From: an uncultured Candidatus Saccharibacteria bacterium
Lineage (GTDB): Bacteria > Patescibacteriota > Saccharimonadia > Saccharimonadales > Saccharimonadaceae
Direction of reading: 5' to 3'
NCBI GenBank assembly: GCA_946560015.1
Contig: CAMNUC010000005.1
Span: forward strand, 1-34,026
DNA length: 34,026 bases
Of this stretch, positions 9,071-18,326 are shown piece after piece (position 1 is the first letter of the stretch; the number at the start of each line of letters is the position of its first letter). A program made the translations under genes and the position numbers. Under the pieces are notes generated by a model. The model worked only from the letters and a program-made list of their open reading frames with translations. It did no database searches and was not told the DNA's origin.

Positions 9071-9141
9071 AGTTAATCTTGCCGTGTCTAAGAACCGGCG
9101 CCGCCATGAGTAGAAATACAGAAATACATAAACCATTCTTG

Positions 9142-9167
9142 CCCCGGCTATATAGTCGGGGTATTTT
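9142..9167 (+). terminator. Rho-independent terminator
   Basis: CCCCGGC-TATATA-GTCGGGG followed by TATTTT. Confidence 0.75.
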
Positions 9168-9225
9168 CTATCTAGGTAATCTCATAATTCTGTGATATAA
9201 TTATCCCAGTAGAATTGGAATGCGA

Positions 9226-9301
9226 GGGGCAGTAGCTCACCTGGTAGAGCGCAGCATTCGCATTGCTGAGGTAGTCGGTTCAAGTCCGATCTGCTCCACC
9301 A
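9226..9301 (+). tRNA. tRNA-Ala (anticodon CGC)
   Basis: GGGGCAG/CTGCTCC acceptor with G3:U70, anticodon loop TTCGCAT, CCA encoded. Confidence 0.95.
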
Positions 9302-9328
9302 AGCTTTCCAGATTTATTGAGGATGATT

Positions 9329-9350
9329 AGACGCGAGGGCGTCTTTTTTA
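9329..9350 (+). terminator. Rho-independent terminator after tRNA-Ala
   Basis: AGACGC-GAGG-GCGTCT followed by TTTTTA. Confidence 0.75.
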
Positions 9351-9430
9351 TTGTTTGGGGAACTCTTTGTCTATATTCACCCAACCACAAAAGTTCGTGT
9401 TTATTACTGGAATATAGTATAATTAACAAT

Positions 9431-10624
9431 ATGAAGTCTGAGGTTAGTGCTAATGATTTGCTGAAATTTGAGCAGATTTATCATGATAACCCAGAAAATT
9501 CGGTTACAGAAACCAGGGTTCGGGATGAAGGACTACTCGAGGCGAGCAAGAATTCGCAAAAGTATAAGTTTAAGTTCAATATTGAAACACCCAAGACAAA
9601 AATCTATCATCAGCATGACAGCCATCAGTGTAACATTTATGCGTTTTTAAGAGTAGTAAAGGACGTATTGCGGCAAAATACTGATTTGAATGTGGGTGCT
9701 CTTGATTTATCTTCAAATTACATTAACTTTTATGACAAATTAGAGAAGGCAAACGCACTATATAATGAATTAATCGACGCAGACGAACTGTCTTTAGAGC
9801 TGATTAGGGATAAGACTGATTGGTATATTGGAAGTTTTGGAACATTTCATTTTTGTCGAGAGATTGTCAATAAATACGGTTTAGCGCCCACACAGAATAT
9901 GAAGGAAGTAGATCGTAGATACAATGATCGATTGGTTATTAAGCTATTGCGCGACAAGATAAAGTCTGATGCAGTTTCCCTGCTCAAAATGAGTTCAAAA
10001 ATAGAAAAACTCTCCAAAAAGTCGAGTTTGATGTACGGAGTTTATCAATTTTTGGCAAAGGTTTATGGTATGCCACCAACGAACTTTACTTTCGCAGGAG
10101 AAGATTTTACGCCATTAGAATTCAAGAATCACTTTTTAGGCGATGCGCTGGAGGACTTTGTGGCCGTAACGGCGTTTGACCAAGAGACTTTATTGAGTAG
10201 TTATGCTTTTGTGCCAAATATTTATTTGAATGACAGCGAAACGATCTTATACTCGGATCACGTTAAAATCAAAGAAGCAATCATTAAACAGTTAATTAGC
10301 GGCGTCAGCGTGTGGTTCTCGGCGGAAGAGTTTTTGTCCTCTAATTATCGTGATGGGATACTAGATAATGAGGCTTACGGGTTTAGCCGAATTTTAGATA
10401 TTCCAGACCTAACGGCGCAACAAAAGCTAACACTTGGTGTTACGACTTACGACCATGCTATGTGCATCACTGGGGCGTTGACAAAAAATAACATAGCGGA
10501 ACAGTTCCGGGTGGACAATAGTTTCGGACAACGTGGTAAATATGGTGGGCAGATGCTGATGACAAGTTCGTTCTTAGAAAATTCAGTAATTACTTTGGTG
10601 ATCAATCGAAAATTCCTGATGTAG
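9431..10624 (+). CDS. Divergent bleomycin hydrolase / aminopeptidase C family (C1B) cysteine peptidase
   Basis: Cys motif HDSHQCNIYAFLRV, His motif TYDHAMCITGA, Asn motif FRVDNSFGQRGKYGGQMLM. ATG at 9431 preferred: the ORF-track start at 9317 lies in the tRNA terminator and TATAAT lies at 9418-9423. Confidence 0.8.
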   Translation: MKSEVSANDLLKFEQIYHDNPENSVTETRVRDEGLLEASKNSQKYKFKFNIETPKTKIYHQHDSHQCNIYAFLRVVKDVLRQNTDLNVGALDLSSNYINFYDKLEKANALYNELIDADELSLELIRDKTDWYIGSFGTFHFCREIVNKYGLAPTQNMKEVDRRYNDRLVIKLLRDKIKSDAVSLLKMSSKIEKLSKKSSLMYGVYQFLAKVYGMPPTNFTFAGEDFTPLEFKNHFLGDALEDFVAVTAFDQETLLSSYAFVPNIYLNDSETILYSDHVKIKEAIIKQLISGVSVWFSAEEFLSSNYRDGILDNEAYGFSRILDIPDLTAQQKLTLGVTTYDHAMCITGALTKNNIAEQFRVDNSFGQRGKYGGQMLMTSSFLENSVITLVINRKFLM

Positions 10625-10707
10625 TATCATAAGACTTCTCAATTTAACAATTTTATGATATAATTATAGAGAGTACGTTTTTGCGCACTAGTTCTTTGGG
10701 AGGTGAT

Positions 10708-10740
10708 ATGTATAATGTTGCGCAATGTAGTCAGACATAG
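10708..10740 (+). CDS. Putative 10-aa leader peptide MYNVAQCSQT
   Basis: Strong SD GGGAGGTGAT directly before ATG; ends just upstream of the SD of the next gene. Confidence 0.35.
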   Translation: MYNVAQCSQT

Positions 10741-10754
10741 ATATAGGGAGGGGC

Positions 10755-11591
10755 ATGTCAATGTTAAAAATCACACTATTAGTTGTCGTCGTTATTGCGT
10801 TTATTAACAGTATCTCGTTTATGGCAGCTATGGGTCTGCGCTATTACTCTGGCGTGGCTGGACTGCGCACCGTACGAGATGTCAGCCAAGATGAACCAGT
10901 GATGAATTATTTTATCGCTGGGATGCTGAATCATCCCGAACCAGCATTTCAATTCATCACAAGCTATATGAAAGGAGGTATTACTTACGCCGATTTTCGC
11001 AATACTGGCTGGACGGCGTGGGAAACCGCGGAGGCAATCGAGGCGCACATCTATAGACACAGGTACACCAAGGTACGGATTTTTTCAATCTCAGTGGGAG
11101 ATCATGTAGCACGCTATTTAGAGCAGCACTATTACAACGATGACGCCGTTCATCTGGAGATCATCGCAATTAACCCTTGTTCTTCACCAACCGCGTTGAA
11201 AGACAGCGTGGACGCCGCTGTCATGCTTGGTTCGCCAGTAGTTAAACTGGGCTGTATTCTTGCTGGATGGATTAGCGTAATCCCGATGCCATTCCTGAAG
11301 ACGCCCGGGGATAATTATTCTTTGTTCCTATTGAGTAGCCAGATTACACAGATTGCCGACTGTTCGACACCAGGGTTCACAGACCATACCATAGGCGTGG
11401 TCTTGAGCGAGCAAGACGAGTTTCTGGACGGTGACGCACTGCATGAATACTTTGAGACGTGCCCAGTAATTACGATTCCTGAATGCAGACATGGCGACAC
11501 TATTGGCAATGCCGAAGCTTATCGCCAAGCCGTGATTGGGATCTTGCAGCACAGCAAACTCCAGACCTCAACTCTAGCCCCTCCACAGTGA
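10755..11591 (+). CDS. Membrane-anchored alpha/beta-hydrolase-like protein
   Basis: N-terminal TM segment; nucleophile-elbow-like RIFSISVGDHVARYL; C-terminal PECRHGDTIGNAEAYR. Fold assignment is inference. Confidence 0.6.
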   Translation: MSMLKITLLVVVVIAFINSISFMAAMGLRYYSGVAGLRTVRDVSQDEPVMNYFIAGMLNHPEPAFQFITSYMKGGITYADFRNTGWTAWETAEAIEAHIYRHRYTKVRIFSISVGDHVARYLEQHYYNDDAVHLEIIAINPCSSPTALKDSVDAAVMLGSPVVKLGCILAGWISVIPMPFLKTPGDNYSLFLLSSQITQIADCSTPGFTDHTIGVVLSEQDEFLDGDALHEYFETCPVITIPECRHGDTIGNAEAYRQAVIGILQHSKLQTSTLAPPQ

Positions 11592-11599
11592 GGGGCTTT
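11577..11599 (+). terminator. Rho-independent terminator overlapping the TGA stop codon
   Basis: GCCCCTC-CACAGT-GAGGGGC followed by TTT; TGA at 11589-11591. Confidence 0.75.
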
Positions 11600-11637
11600 G
11601 ATATTATTGAGGGATCTACATGGTTGGGAGCTATTTA

Positions 11638-12462
11638 TTATTTATTAGTGGTTTTGCTCTCATCGTCATTACTGTTGGGTCTCTTCATGAATGCGATAAT
11701 TTGCTCACGCTTCCAGCTAGCAATCGCAACAATTGCCACTGCTACCAAGGAAAGCCCTACCACTAGCCCAATATTGCCATTGATGCCCATACCAATATAG
11801 TTTGTTAGGACAATGGTCGGGAATCGACCTAAGATAGAGATGAGCATAAGTTTGCGCATGGGCAACTTTGTGAGGCCGGCGATATAGCAAATCAAATCGT
11901 CTGGGAACCCTGGCAACAGGAAAATGGCAAAAATAATTAGCGCGGAGCCTTTTGCATTAATAATGAAATCAAATTTTTCTACGGCTGGTTTTTTAAAGAT
12001 TTTTTCAATTAGTGGACGTCCAAACTTACGCGCAATTAGAAAAACTAGCCAAAACCCAATAAAACTACCGATGGTGGTCCAGAGGATGCCCCAATGACCA
12101 AATAGAAACCCGCCTGCACCACCAACAATTTGACCAGGAATGGGCGCTACTACGACCTGTACGACTTGTAATGCAATATAGATAAGTGGGGCTAGTAATC
12201 CAGCTCTATTAATGAGCTCAACTAACTCATCACGGTTAGACAAAAGCTGCATAAGCGGGCCTTGAGCTATGACATCCCAAGCTAAATAGCCCAATATTAG
12301 CAAAACAATTACGCCAGCAATAATGAATTTAATGATGGTAGATTTGCTGATGTTCTTTTTGAGCGGTATAGCGCCAACGGGTAGACGATTAGGCTGATTT
12401 TGGGCTAAGTTGGCGGTTTGAGATCTCTCTTTTGTAGAGTTTTGTCGAGATTTATTTGGCAT
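11638..12462 (-). CDS. TVP38/TMEM64 (DedA/VTT-domain) family membrane protein
   Basis: VVAPIPGQIVGGAGGFLFGHWGILWTTIGSFIGFWLVFLIARKFGRP; ATG at 12462 overlaps the rny stop. Confidence 0.85.
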   Translation of the reverse strand: MPNKSRQNSTKERSQTANLAQNQPNRLPVGAIPLKKNISKSTIIKFIIAGVIVLLILGYLAWDVIAQGPLMQLLSNRDELVELINRAGLLAPLIYIALQVVQVVVAPIPGQIVGGAGGFLFGHWGILWTTIGSFIGFWLVFLIARKFGRPLIEKIFKKPAVEKFDFIINAKGSALIIFAIFLLPGFPDDLICYIAGLTKLPMRKLMLISILGRFPTIVLTNYIGMGINGNIGLVVGLSLVAVAIVAIASWKREQIIAFMKRPNSNDDESKTTNK

Positions 12463-13969
12463 ATTCGACGGCACGAGTCTCACGAATTACATTAACTTTA
12501 ATGACGCCAGGATAAGACATTGTGGCCTCAATTTTGTTAGCGATGTCGCGAGCTAACTTCAAGGCCGACAAATCATCAATCTGTTTGGGCTCGACGATGA
12601 CGCGAATTTCGCGTCCAGCAGAGATAGCATATGCCTTATCAATACCCGGGAAACTAGTAGCGATGTTTTCAAGATCACGCATACGCTCAGCGAAGTTCTC
12701 AGCGGAGATATTGCGAGCACCAGGACGAGCAGCCGATAAAGAGTCGACAATCTTGACAATGACCGCCTCTGGAGTAGTAGGCTCAATGTCATCGTGGTGT
12801 GCGGCCATAGCATGGACGATATCATCTGACATGCCATATTTTTTGGCAAGCTCAGCACCAATCTCAGCATGTTTACCCTCAATCTTATGAGTGACGGCCT
12901 TGCCAATATCGTGTAGAAGTGTGGCCGTTTTAGCAACACGCTTATTGGCGCCAATCTCCTCAGCAATCATGCCAGCAATATGCGCCATCTCGACTGAGTG
13001 AAGTAATACATTCTGACCATAGCTCGTGCGAAACTTAAGCTCTCCAAGCAGATGTAATAATTCCCTTGGCACACCGACTACGCCAACCTCGCGGGCAGCG
13101 TCTTCGCCAGCGCGAACAACTTCTTTCTCAATTTCGCGCTCGGCTTTGGCAACGGCATCTTCAATAGAGGATGGGTTGATGCGCCCATCTTTCATGAGGC
13201 GTTCAAGAGCATAGCGAGCAACTTGGCGGCGAATCGGGTCAAAGCTGGATAGAACCACCATTCCAGGGGTATCATCTACCATGATATCCACGCCGGTAGC
13301 ACGTTGTAGGGCCTGGATGTTGCGCCCTTCTTTACCAATGATACGCCCTTTCATATCGTCATCTGGAAGTTTGAGTGCGGTGATGGTGCGGTCAGCAGTC
13401 ACCTCCGAAGACATACGTTCCATTGCGGTAAGCAAGATGGCCTGAGCAGTTTCGTCGACTTCATGCTTAATTTCTTTTTGTTCTTTTACGACAAGACCGG
13501 CAAGATCTTGCTTAATGTCACGCTCAGTCATTTGCATAAGTTTCTCACGTGCGGCTTCCTTGGTGAGGCCGGCAATTTTTTCGAGTTTTTCTTGCTGACG
13601 AGTGCGGATATCACGCACTTCGGATTTGAGGTCATCAAGCTCTTTTTCTTGCTTAGCTAGGCGCTCGGTTTTTCTTTCGAGCTGATCGAGCTTATTGTCG
13701 AGATTATTCTCTCGCTCACTAAGACGGCTCTCAGTATTTTTCCATTCTTTGCGGCGCTCAGTTTCTTCTTGCTGAGATTTGGCAGCCAAATTAGCGGCAT
13801 CACTCTTAGCCTTAGAGACAATATCTGAGGCTTCGTTTTTAGCTTTGCGTACTAAATCATCGGCTTTAGTCTTGCCACCGTTTTCATTCTTTTTATTGTA
13901 GGCTAAAATTCCGCCTGCACCAACAACTGCGCCAATAATGACGGCAACGATTGTTATCACTACGTTCAT
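12452..13969 (-). CDS. rny: Ribonuclease Y
   Basis: N-terminal TM plus coiled coil, KH motif GRIIGKEGRNIQALQ, HD motif TLLHDIGKAVTHKIEGKH. Confidence 0.96.
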   Translation of the reverse strand: MNVVITIVAVIIGAVVGAGGILAYNKKNENGGKTKADDLVRKAKNEASDIVSKAKSDAANLAAKSQQEETERRKEWKNTESRLSERENNLDNKLDQLERKTERLAKQEKELDDLKSEVRDIRTRQQEKLEKIAGLTKEAAREKLMQMTERDIKQDLAGLVVKEQKEIKHEVDETAQAILLTAMERMSSEVTADRTITALKLPDDDMKGRIIGKEGRNIQALQRATGVDIMVDDTPGMVVLSSFDPIRRQVARYALERLMKDGRINPSSIEDAVAKAEREIEKEVVRAGEDAAREVGVVGVPRELLHLLGELKFRTSYGQNVLLHSVEMAHIAGMIAEEIGANKRVAKTATLLHDIGKAVTHKIEGKHAEIGAELAKKYGMSDDIVHAMAAHHDDIEPTTPEAVIVKIVDSLSAARPGARNISAENFAERMRDLENIATSFPGIDKAYAISAGREIRVIVEPKQIDDLSALKLARDIANKIEATMSYPGVIKVNVIRETRAVEYAK

Positions 13970-14094
13970 AAACGTATCCTTCCTAATTGTTTGCTAACAT
14001 TTTTCTCTATGCCAGCGGGGTAACAAATAACTATAAATTAATAAAATTCTGTTTTTAGTATACCATACTTTTATGAAAACTAGTTAAGATTACC

Positions 14095-14880
14095 CTATTT
14101 GCTTCTTTCGCCGTCGGCGCCTAGTAAATTTAAGCTAATGCAAGTGTCGTGCAAGAGTTTTTGCCGAAAGTCTAGTACTCTAACTTTATAACCAAATATT
14201 TCCTCGAGTTCTGTCTTTAGACCCCAAAGGCAAGTATTGAGTACTAGCACTACGTCACTGGGAATGAGACGATGTTCCGACTGGGTTGCAGATGGGTAAT
14301 ACTTTTCTTTGATGATTGTAGCTAAAATTGATTCATTTTTCTGGGAGATTGATACTGCCTTATTTGAGGTTTGCTGATGGAGTTCGAAATATGGGCTAAG
14401 ATCAGTACGCATAACTTCCGACGAGAGCTGCCCAGTACCTGCAAGCTGGTTCCAACCAGAACAGTCAGGCACAGCCAATGTAGAGAAGGGTAGATTATCT
14501 TTGAGGTTCTCACAAAGCGCAGATTCCAGAAGAGGCTCGTTCATCATAACCGTAATCCGAGTAGGATAATTGGAAGATTTAAGGATACGATAATAGTTCA
14601 CCCCAACGCTAACAAACTTTTGCTCGGTGTAGCGGTCACGTAAATAATCTATGGCGAGTGAGACTGTATAGCCGCCTAGGACAATTAAATCAACTTTGCC
14701 AATGTGTTTGTGGAGACTTTTCTCGATTAACCGGCAAATCTGAGTATGGGATCTTACGTCATATAGATTATACTGCTTATCGATTACACACTTAACATCC
14801 ACTACACCAAGCTCCTCAGAGAGATACTTCGCTACAACTTTCCCACCATAGCCACCATCAAACACTACGATTTTTAACAT
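14095..14880 (-). CDS. Glu/Asp racemase (MurI)-like fold protein, divergent
   Basis: VVFDGGYGGKVVAKYL (cf. DSGxGG), DLIVLGGYTVSLAIDYLR (cf. VIACNTA), VLNTCLWGLKTELEEIFGYKVRVLD (cf. GCTHxPLL). Confidence 0.6.
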   Translation of the reverse strand: MLKIVVFDGGYGGKVVAKYLSEELGVVDVKCVIDKQYNLYDVRSHTQICRLIEKSLHKHIGKVDLIVLGGYTVSLAIDYLRDRYTEQKFVSVGVNYYRILKSSNYPTRITVMMNEPLLESALCENLKDNLPFSTLAVPDCSGWNQLAGTGQLSSEVMRTDLSPYFELHQQTSNKAVSISQKNESILATIIKEKYYPSATQSEHRLIPSDVVLVLNTCLWGLKTELEEIFGYKVRVLDFRQKLLHDTCISLNLLGADGERSK

Positions 14881-15110
14881 TTTTGCCCTTGTTGATTAAT
14901 TTATTCTCTACTATACAACAGATATTGTGGCCGGGTTTGGCGTTGCGTGAAACTATTTAATGCTTCGTTAAGTTATAGAAACTTTCTTTGTTGTTGGGGG
15001 CTTTTTTGCGGCAAGCGCGGAGAAACCTGCGCGGAGAGTTGTGAGCGAGGTTTCGTCGGAGCAGAGCAGTGGTATCTTAAATCAAGGACTTATGGTACAA
15101 TATGTATAGT

Positions 15111-15187
15111 GCACTCGTAGCTCAGCGGATTAGAGCACTTGTCTTCGGAACAAGGGGTCGCGCGTTCGAATCGCGCCGAGTGTACCA
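15111..15187 (+). tRNA. tRNA-Arg (anticodon UCG)
   Basis: Full cloverleaf; anticodon arm CTTGT-CTTCGGA-ACAAG; CCA encoded. Confidence 0.95.
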
Positions 15188-15310
15188 TTTTTATTGGTAC
15201 GCTATGTGAGTTTCTGGTCTATACGGAAGCTTTTATTGTTATGAAGGATGTTATATTAGGCACGTTCGGGAATGATTTCGTCAACATAATAAGATTAGAT
15301 AAAAATATTA

Positions 15311-15339
15311 TTGACTATATTCACTATCTATGATAGAAT
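15311..15339 (+). promoter_or_regulatory. Promoter upstream of the TetR-like gene
   Basis: TTGACT, 17-nt spacer, TAGAAT (15334-15339), TG upstream of the -10. Confidence 0.65.
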
Positions 15340-15442
15340 GGTAAACATTATAAATTAACACGCGCTTTGTAAGACGTGGGTAGTAGATAAACACAGAGTT
15401 AAGCGTGTTTGTTAGTTACCACGAAGCCCGAGGTTTAGGGCG

Positions 15443-16222
15443 ATGACACGATTTATGGATTGCGAGAAAGGGCAATCTGTAATGTTGTCTAAAGAACTAA
15501 ATATTAATAACTTTAATGGTAATGGTGGTAAAGGTGCTGGCAATGGTGCGAATAATCATTCTGATAGTATAAGGGCTGATAAGAATTTATCCAGTGTTAA
15601 ATCCACTAAGCAGCTATCGGGTAGTCTAATTAAGCGACAAATGGACAAGCAAGGAGAGGATAAACAATCCAAGCTTAGCACAGGACCAACGAATCCTCAG
15701 CATAAGAAGTATCGACAAAATGAGAAGTTAATACGGAAAGAGATAAACGAAACGGTTGCAAAGCGCAGCATATCAGCAAAAGTAAGTAAGATCTGTAAGC
15801 AGGCTAGCATTTCTACACCGACATTTTATCTACATCATCGTAACCCCGATGAGGCGTTAATGAGCTATGAAGAAGATCTATACGGTGAATTCTTGAGGCT
15901 CGTAGTGGAAAATGCCAAGAAATATACACAAGAAGCAGACAAGATACATATCTTTGAACTACTGCTACTATATATTAGCAAAAATAATGGATACTTCAAG
16001 GCAAGTTTGGTGAGTAATAATCTTCATCTGCTTTATAATATACTGGGCGAATTATGCGTATACGTTGTGGGAGATAAAATATCTGACAGGACGGGGCTTT
16101 TCTATATTACAAATCTACTGGCGGTGATTATGTGGTGGGGCAATAAGGAAGACTTTTCTAAACAGAAACTTGGGGAGAGAGCAAGAGAAATGACAGCGGT
16201 GAGAGTGTGGTATAAAGGATAG
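15443..16222 (+). CDS. TetR-like HTH protein with low-complexity N-terminal extension
   Basis: RKEINETVAKRSISAKVSKICKQASISTPTFYLHHRNPDEAL resembles a TetR N-terminal HTH; N-terminus rich in N/G/K/S. Start could be later (15482). Confidence 0.6.
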   Translation: MTRFMDCEKGQSVMLSKELNINNFNGNGGKGAGNGANNHSDSIRADKNLSSVKSTKQLSGSLIKRQMDKQGEDKQSKLSTGPTNPQHKKYRQNEKLIRKEINETVAKRSISAKVSKICKQASISTPTFYLHHRNPDEALMSYEEDLYGEFLRLVVENAKKYTQEADKIHIFELLLLYISKNNGYFKASLVSNNLHLLYNILGELCVYVVGDKISDRTGLFYITNLLAVIMWWGNKEDFSKQKLGERAREMTAVRVWYKG

Positions 16223-16253
16223 GCTCAATACTTGTTGTAATTACAGAGTTGAA

Positions 16254-16739
16254 TTAACGTTCATCCTTAATCATCTGGAACGTGCCCATTTTGAGGTAGC
16301 GTTGATATCCCAAGAGAATATTGCGACACCATGGGGTAATCTCCATATGCAACGCATCTTCTAGTTTATACCAACCATTTTCTGGTACCTCCTCAGTGTC
16401 GGTTTGTTCGTGTTCACTAGCCCATTCTCTAATGAAGAAACAAAGTGTGAAAGGCTGGCTATCACCATCTTGATAATGGAAGATTCGCTGAGGACCAGAG
16501 ATAGCCCCGAACGGGATAAGGTTTTCTTCGGTAGCAGTAATGCCAGCTTCTTCTTCGAGTTCATGCAAGGCAGCACTAGACCAAGAATCTCCTGGTTCAA
16601 CATGGCCGCCGACACAGCTCCAGCCACCGACATGCGGCGCATAGACTAATTTCACTTCTCCGTTGGGGTTAATTGGTAATACATCAACCGTCGCAGTAAT
16701 TATGCGCATGTTGCCAGCTTTTTGGCGAAGCTGCCACAT
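16254..16739 (-). CDS. NUDIX hydrolase
   Basis: Nudix box GGHVEPGDSWSSAALHELEEEAGI; alternative start at 16760. Confidence 0.9.
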   Translation of the reverse strand: MWQLRQKAGNMRIITATVDVLPINPNGEVKLVYAPHVGGWSCVGGHVEPGDSWSSAALHELEEEAGITATEENLIPFGAISGPQRIFHYQDGDSQPFTLCFFIREWASEHEQTDTEEVPENGWYKLEDALHMEITPWCRNILLGYQRYLKMGTFQMIKDER

Positions 16740-16817
16740 ATATGATCCTTTATATACCATTTCGCTTTAACGGCGCTTCCTTATTTCATCTAATTAGTTA
16801 GGCTTTATTAAAATAAA

Positions 16818-16836
16818 CAAGCCCCTCGGGGCTTCT
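16818..16836 (-). terminator. Terminator hairpin downstream of tRNA-Lys
   Basis: AAGCCCCTCGGGGCTT with T-rich sequence on both sides (possibly bidirectional). Confidence 0.6.
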
Positions 16837-16847
16837 TTATTTTATAT

Positions 16848-16924
16848 TGGTGAGTCGGGTGGGGATCGAACCCACGACACCCTGCTTAAGAGGCAGGTGC
16901 TCTAACCGGCTGAGCTACCGACCC
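16848..16924 (-). tRNA. tRNA-Lys (anticodon CUU)
   Basis: GGGTCGG/CCGACTC acceptor, anticodon arm CCTGC-CTCTTAA-GCAGG, CCA encoded. Confidence 0.95.
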
Positions 16925-16991
16925 AAGTGCGGTCAAACTTTGACTCTTTTATTATATCACCTATTGCACCAAAAATAAATAGTAAAACACC

Positions 16992-17456
16992 CTATTTTTG
17001 TATTTTTGCGTATTTTCCCCACCATTTGGTGAATCCGACCTCGCTTTGGTAGGCTTCTAGGTCGCTGTCATCGCTCGCACTGAGAAAAGTTACTAGTTTC
17101 CCTTCGCGATATAATGCCACCGAAGGGTTATACCTTAGCTCCTCAATTAGCTCCGCTTCACGCATCTCTACGAAATCGATTTTTTCAAATGTGATCTGGT
17201 ATTTTTCGCTAAATTCAGTAACGACTTTCTCAAAATCTGTCGATGCGGTACATGCTGGCTTAGATATCAGCAGAGCAAAGCTTTTCTTTTGAGCAATCAG
17301 ATTTCGCAACCGTTCTACATTAATATTCTCAAAACCATCTTTACCATAATATTCGTCCGACAATGCAAACTTTCTTGGCCACAGCAAAACTGCCGCCGTT
17401 GCCGCCGCAACTACTGCCAGTCCTACGCCAATACTAATCGCAGTTTTCTTTTTCAT
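16992..17456 (-). CDS. Membrane-anchored thioredoxin-like protein with a single Cys
   Basis: N-terminal TM; SFALLISKPACTASTDFEKVVTEFSEKYQITFEKIDF ... NPSVALYREGK (thioredoxin-like pattern without CXXC). Confidence 0.6.
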   Translation of the reverse strand: MKKKTAISIGVGLAVVAAATAAVLLWPRKFALSDEYYGKDGFENINVERLRNLIAQKKSFALLISKPACTASTDFEKVVTEFSEKYQITFEKIDFVEMREAELIEELRYNPSVALYREGKLVTFLSASDDSDLEAYQSEVGFTKWWGKYAKIQK

Positions 17457-17457
17457 A

Positions 17458-18198
17458 TTATTTTTTCACCTCATGCAAGGTAGTGAAATCGATATCATGA
17501 TATGGTACTTTCCAAAAGTCATATACCGTCTCACCATCACGCGTAGTCTTTACAATGACGGCGTTGCCCCCTTCGTAGTACCAATACCCGCCCACGTTGT
17601 AGATCTTATTCGCATCCCAACCGAGCTTCACGAGTAGTTTTTTCATATCCCCAGCGTAACCTGCTCCACCACACATTAAGAAAATATTTTTATTCCTTGG
17701 AAATAAGTCTTCTAGGATTTGTAAAGATTCCTCATAATTTGCGGTCAGGTTCCCCTCTCTGTCTGCCGTGAAAAGTGTCTTGCCGGTATATGTATTGCCT
17801 ACTTCTGCAGGTAAGTTTGATACATTGACGATATAAGGGTACGGCACAACCTCAAATCCATTTACGAAGCCAGACAAATAAGAATCTCCGCCGATCGCTT
17901 CGTAATTCCCAGGGTCTTTTAGCATGCGCATATCTCGATAAACAGTATCGTTCCGTCCCAAATATTTATCGATTGTTTCTTCGTTGATATTTTTATCGAT
18001 GCCAAACTGTTGCCCGCGCAACCCTTCTGATAATTCCGGGGTCGGTAGACTGGCCGAGACGCTGGTATTATCGGGCTTATTAGTTTGCTGCCGATAATGT
18101 CCCGAGGTAATTGTCCAAGTGACACCACAAGCAATGACTAATAGGGACGTAAATGCCACAATTATCCCGAAGTTTGGCTTCTTCTTCACTTTTTCCAT
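17458..18198 (-). CDS. Membrane-anchored rhodanese-like protein
   Basis: KNIFLMCGGAGYAGDMKKLLVKLGWDANKIYNVGGYWYYEG resembles a rhodanese active-site loop. ATG 18198 preferred (SD GGAGG); adjacent to the thioredoxin-like gene. Confidence 0.7.
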   Translation of the reverse strand: MEKVKKKPNFGIIVAFTSLLVIACGVTWTITSGHYRQQTNKPDNTSVSASLPTPELSEGLRGQQFGIDKNINEETIDKYLGRNDTVYRDMRMLKDPGNYEAIGGDSYLSGFVNGFEVVPYPYIVNVSNLPAEVGNTYTGKTLFTADREGNLTANYEESLQILEDLFPRNKNIFLMCGGAGYAGDMKKLLVKLGWDANKIYNVGGYWYYEGGNAVIVKTTRDGETVYDFWKVPYHDIDFTTLHEVKK

Positions 18199-18326
18199 TG
18201 TTCCTCCAGTTGGTTCCATTATATCCTGAACTCTATAAAAAATCAATCACCATGTGGGCACCATATCGTTTGCGTATCGATGTGAAATTGAGTGGTAGGT
18301 ATATTGTATATTCCGCACGGTCATAA

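Noticed and set aside
9317-9430. ORF-track N-terminal extension of the C1B peptidase (MRMIRREGVFFIVWG...)
   Set aside because: It translates the tRNA-Ala terminator and the TATAAT box; ATG 9431 fits the promoter.
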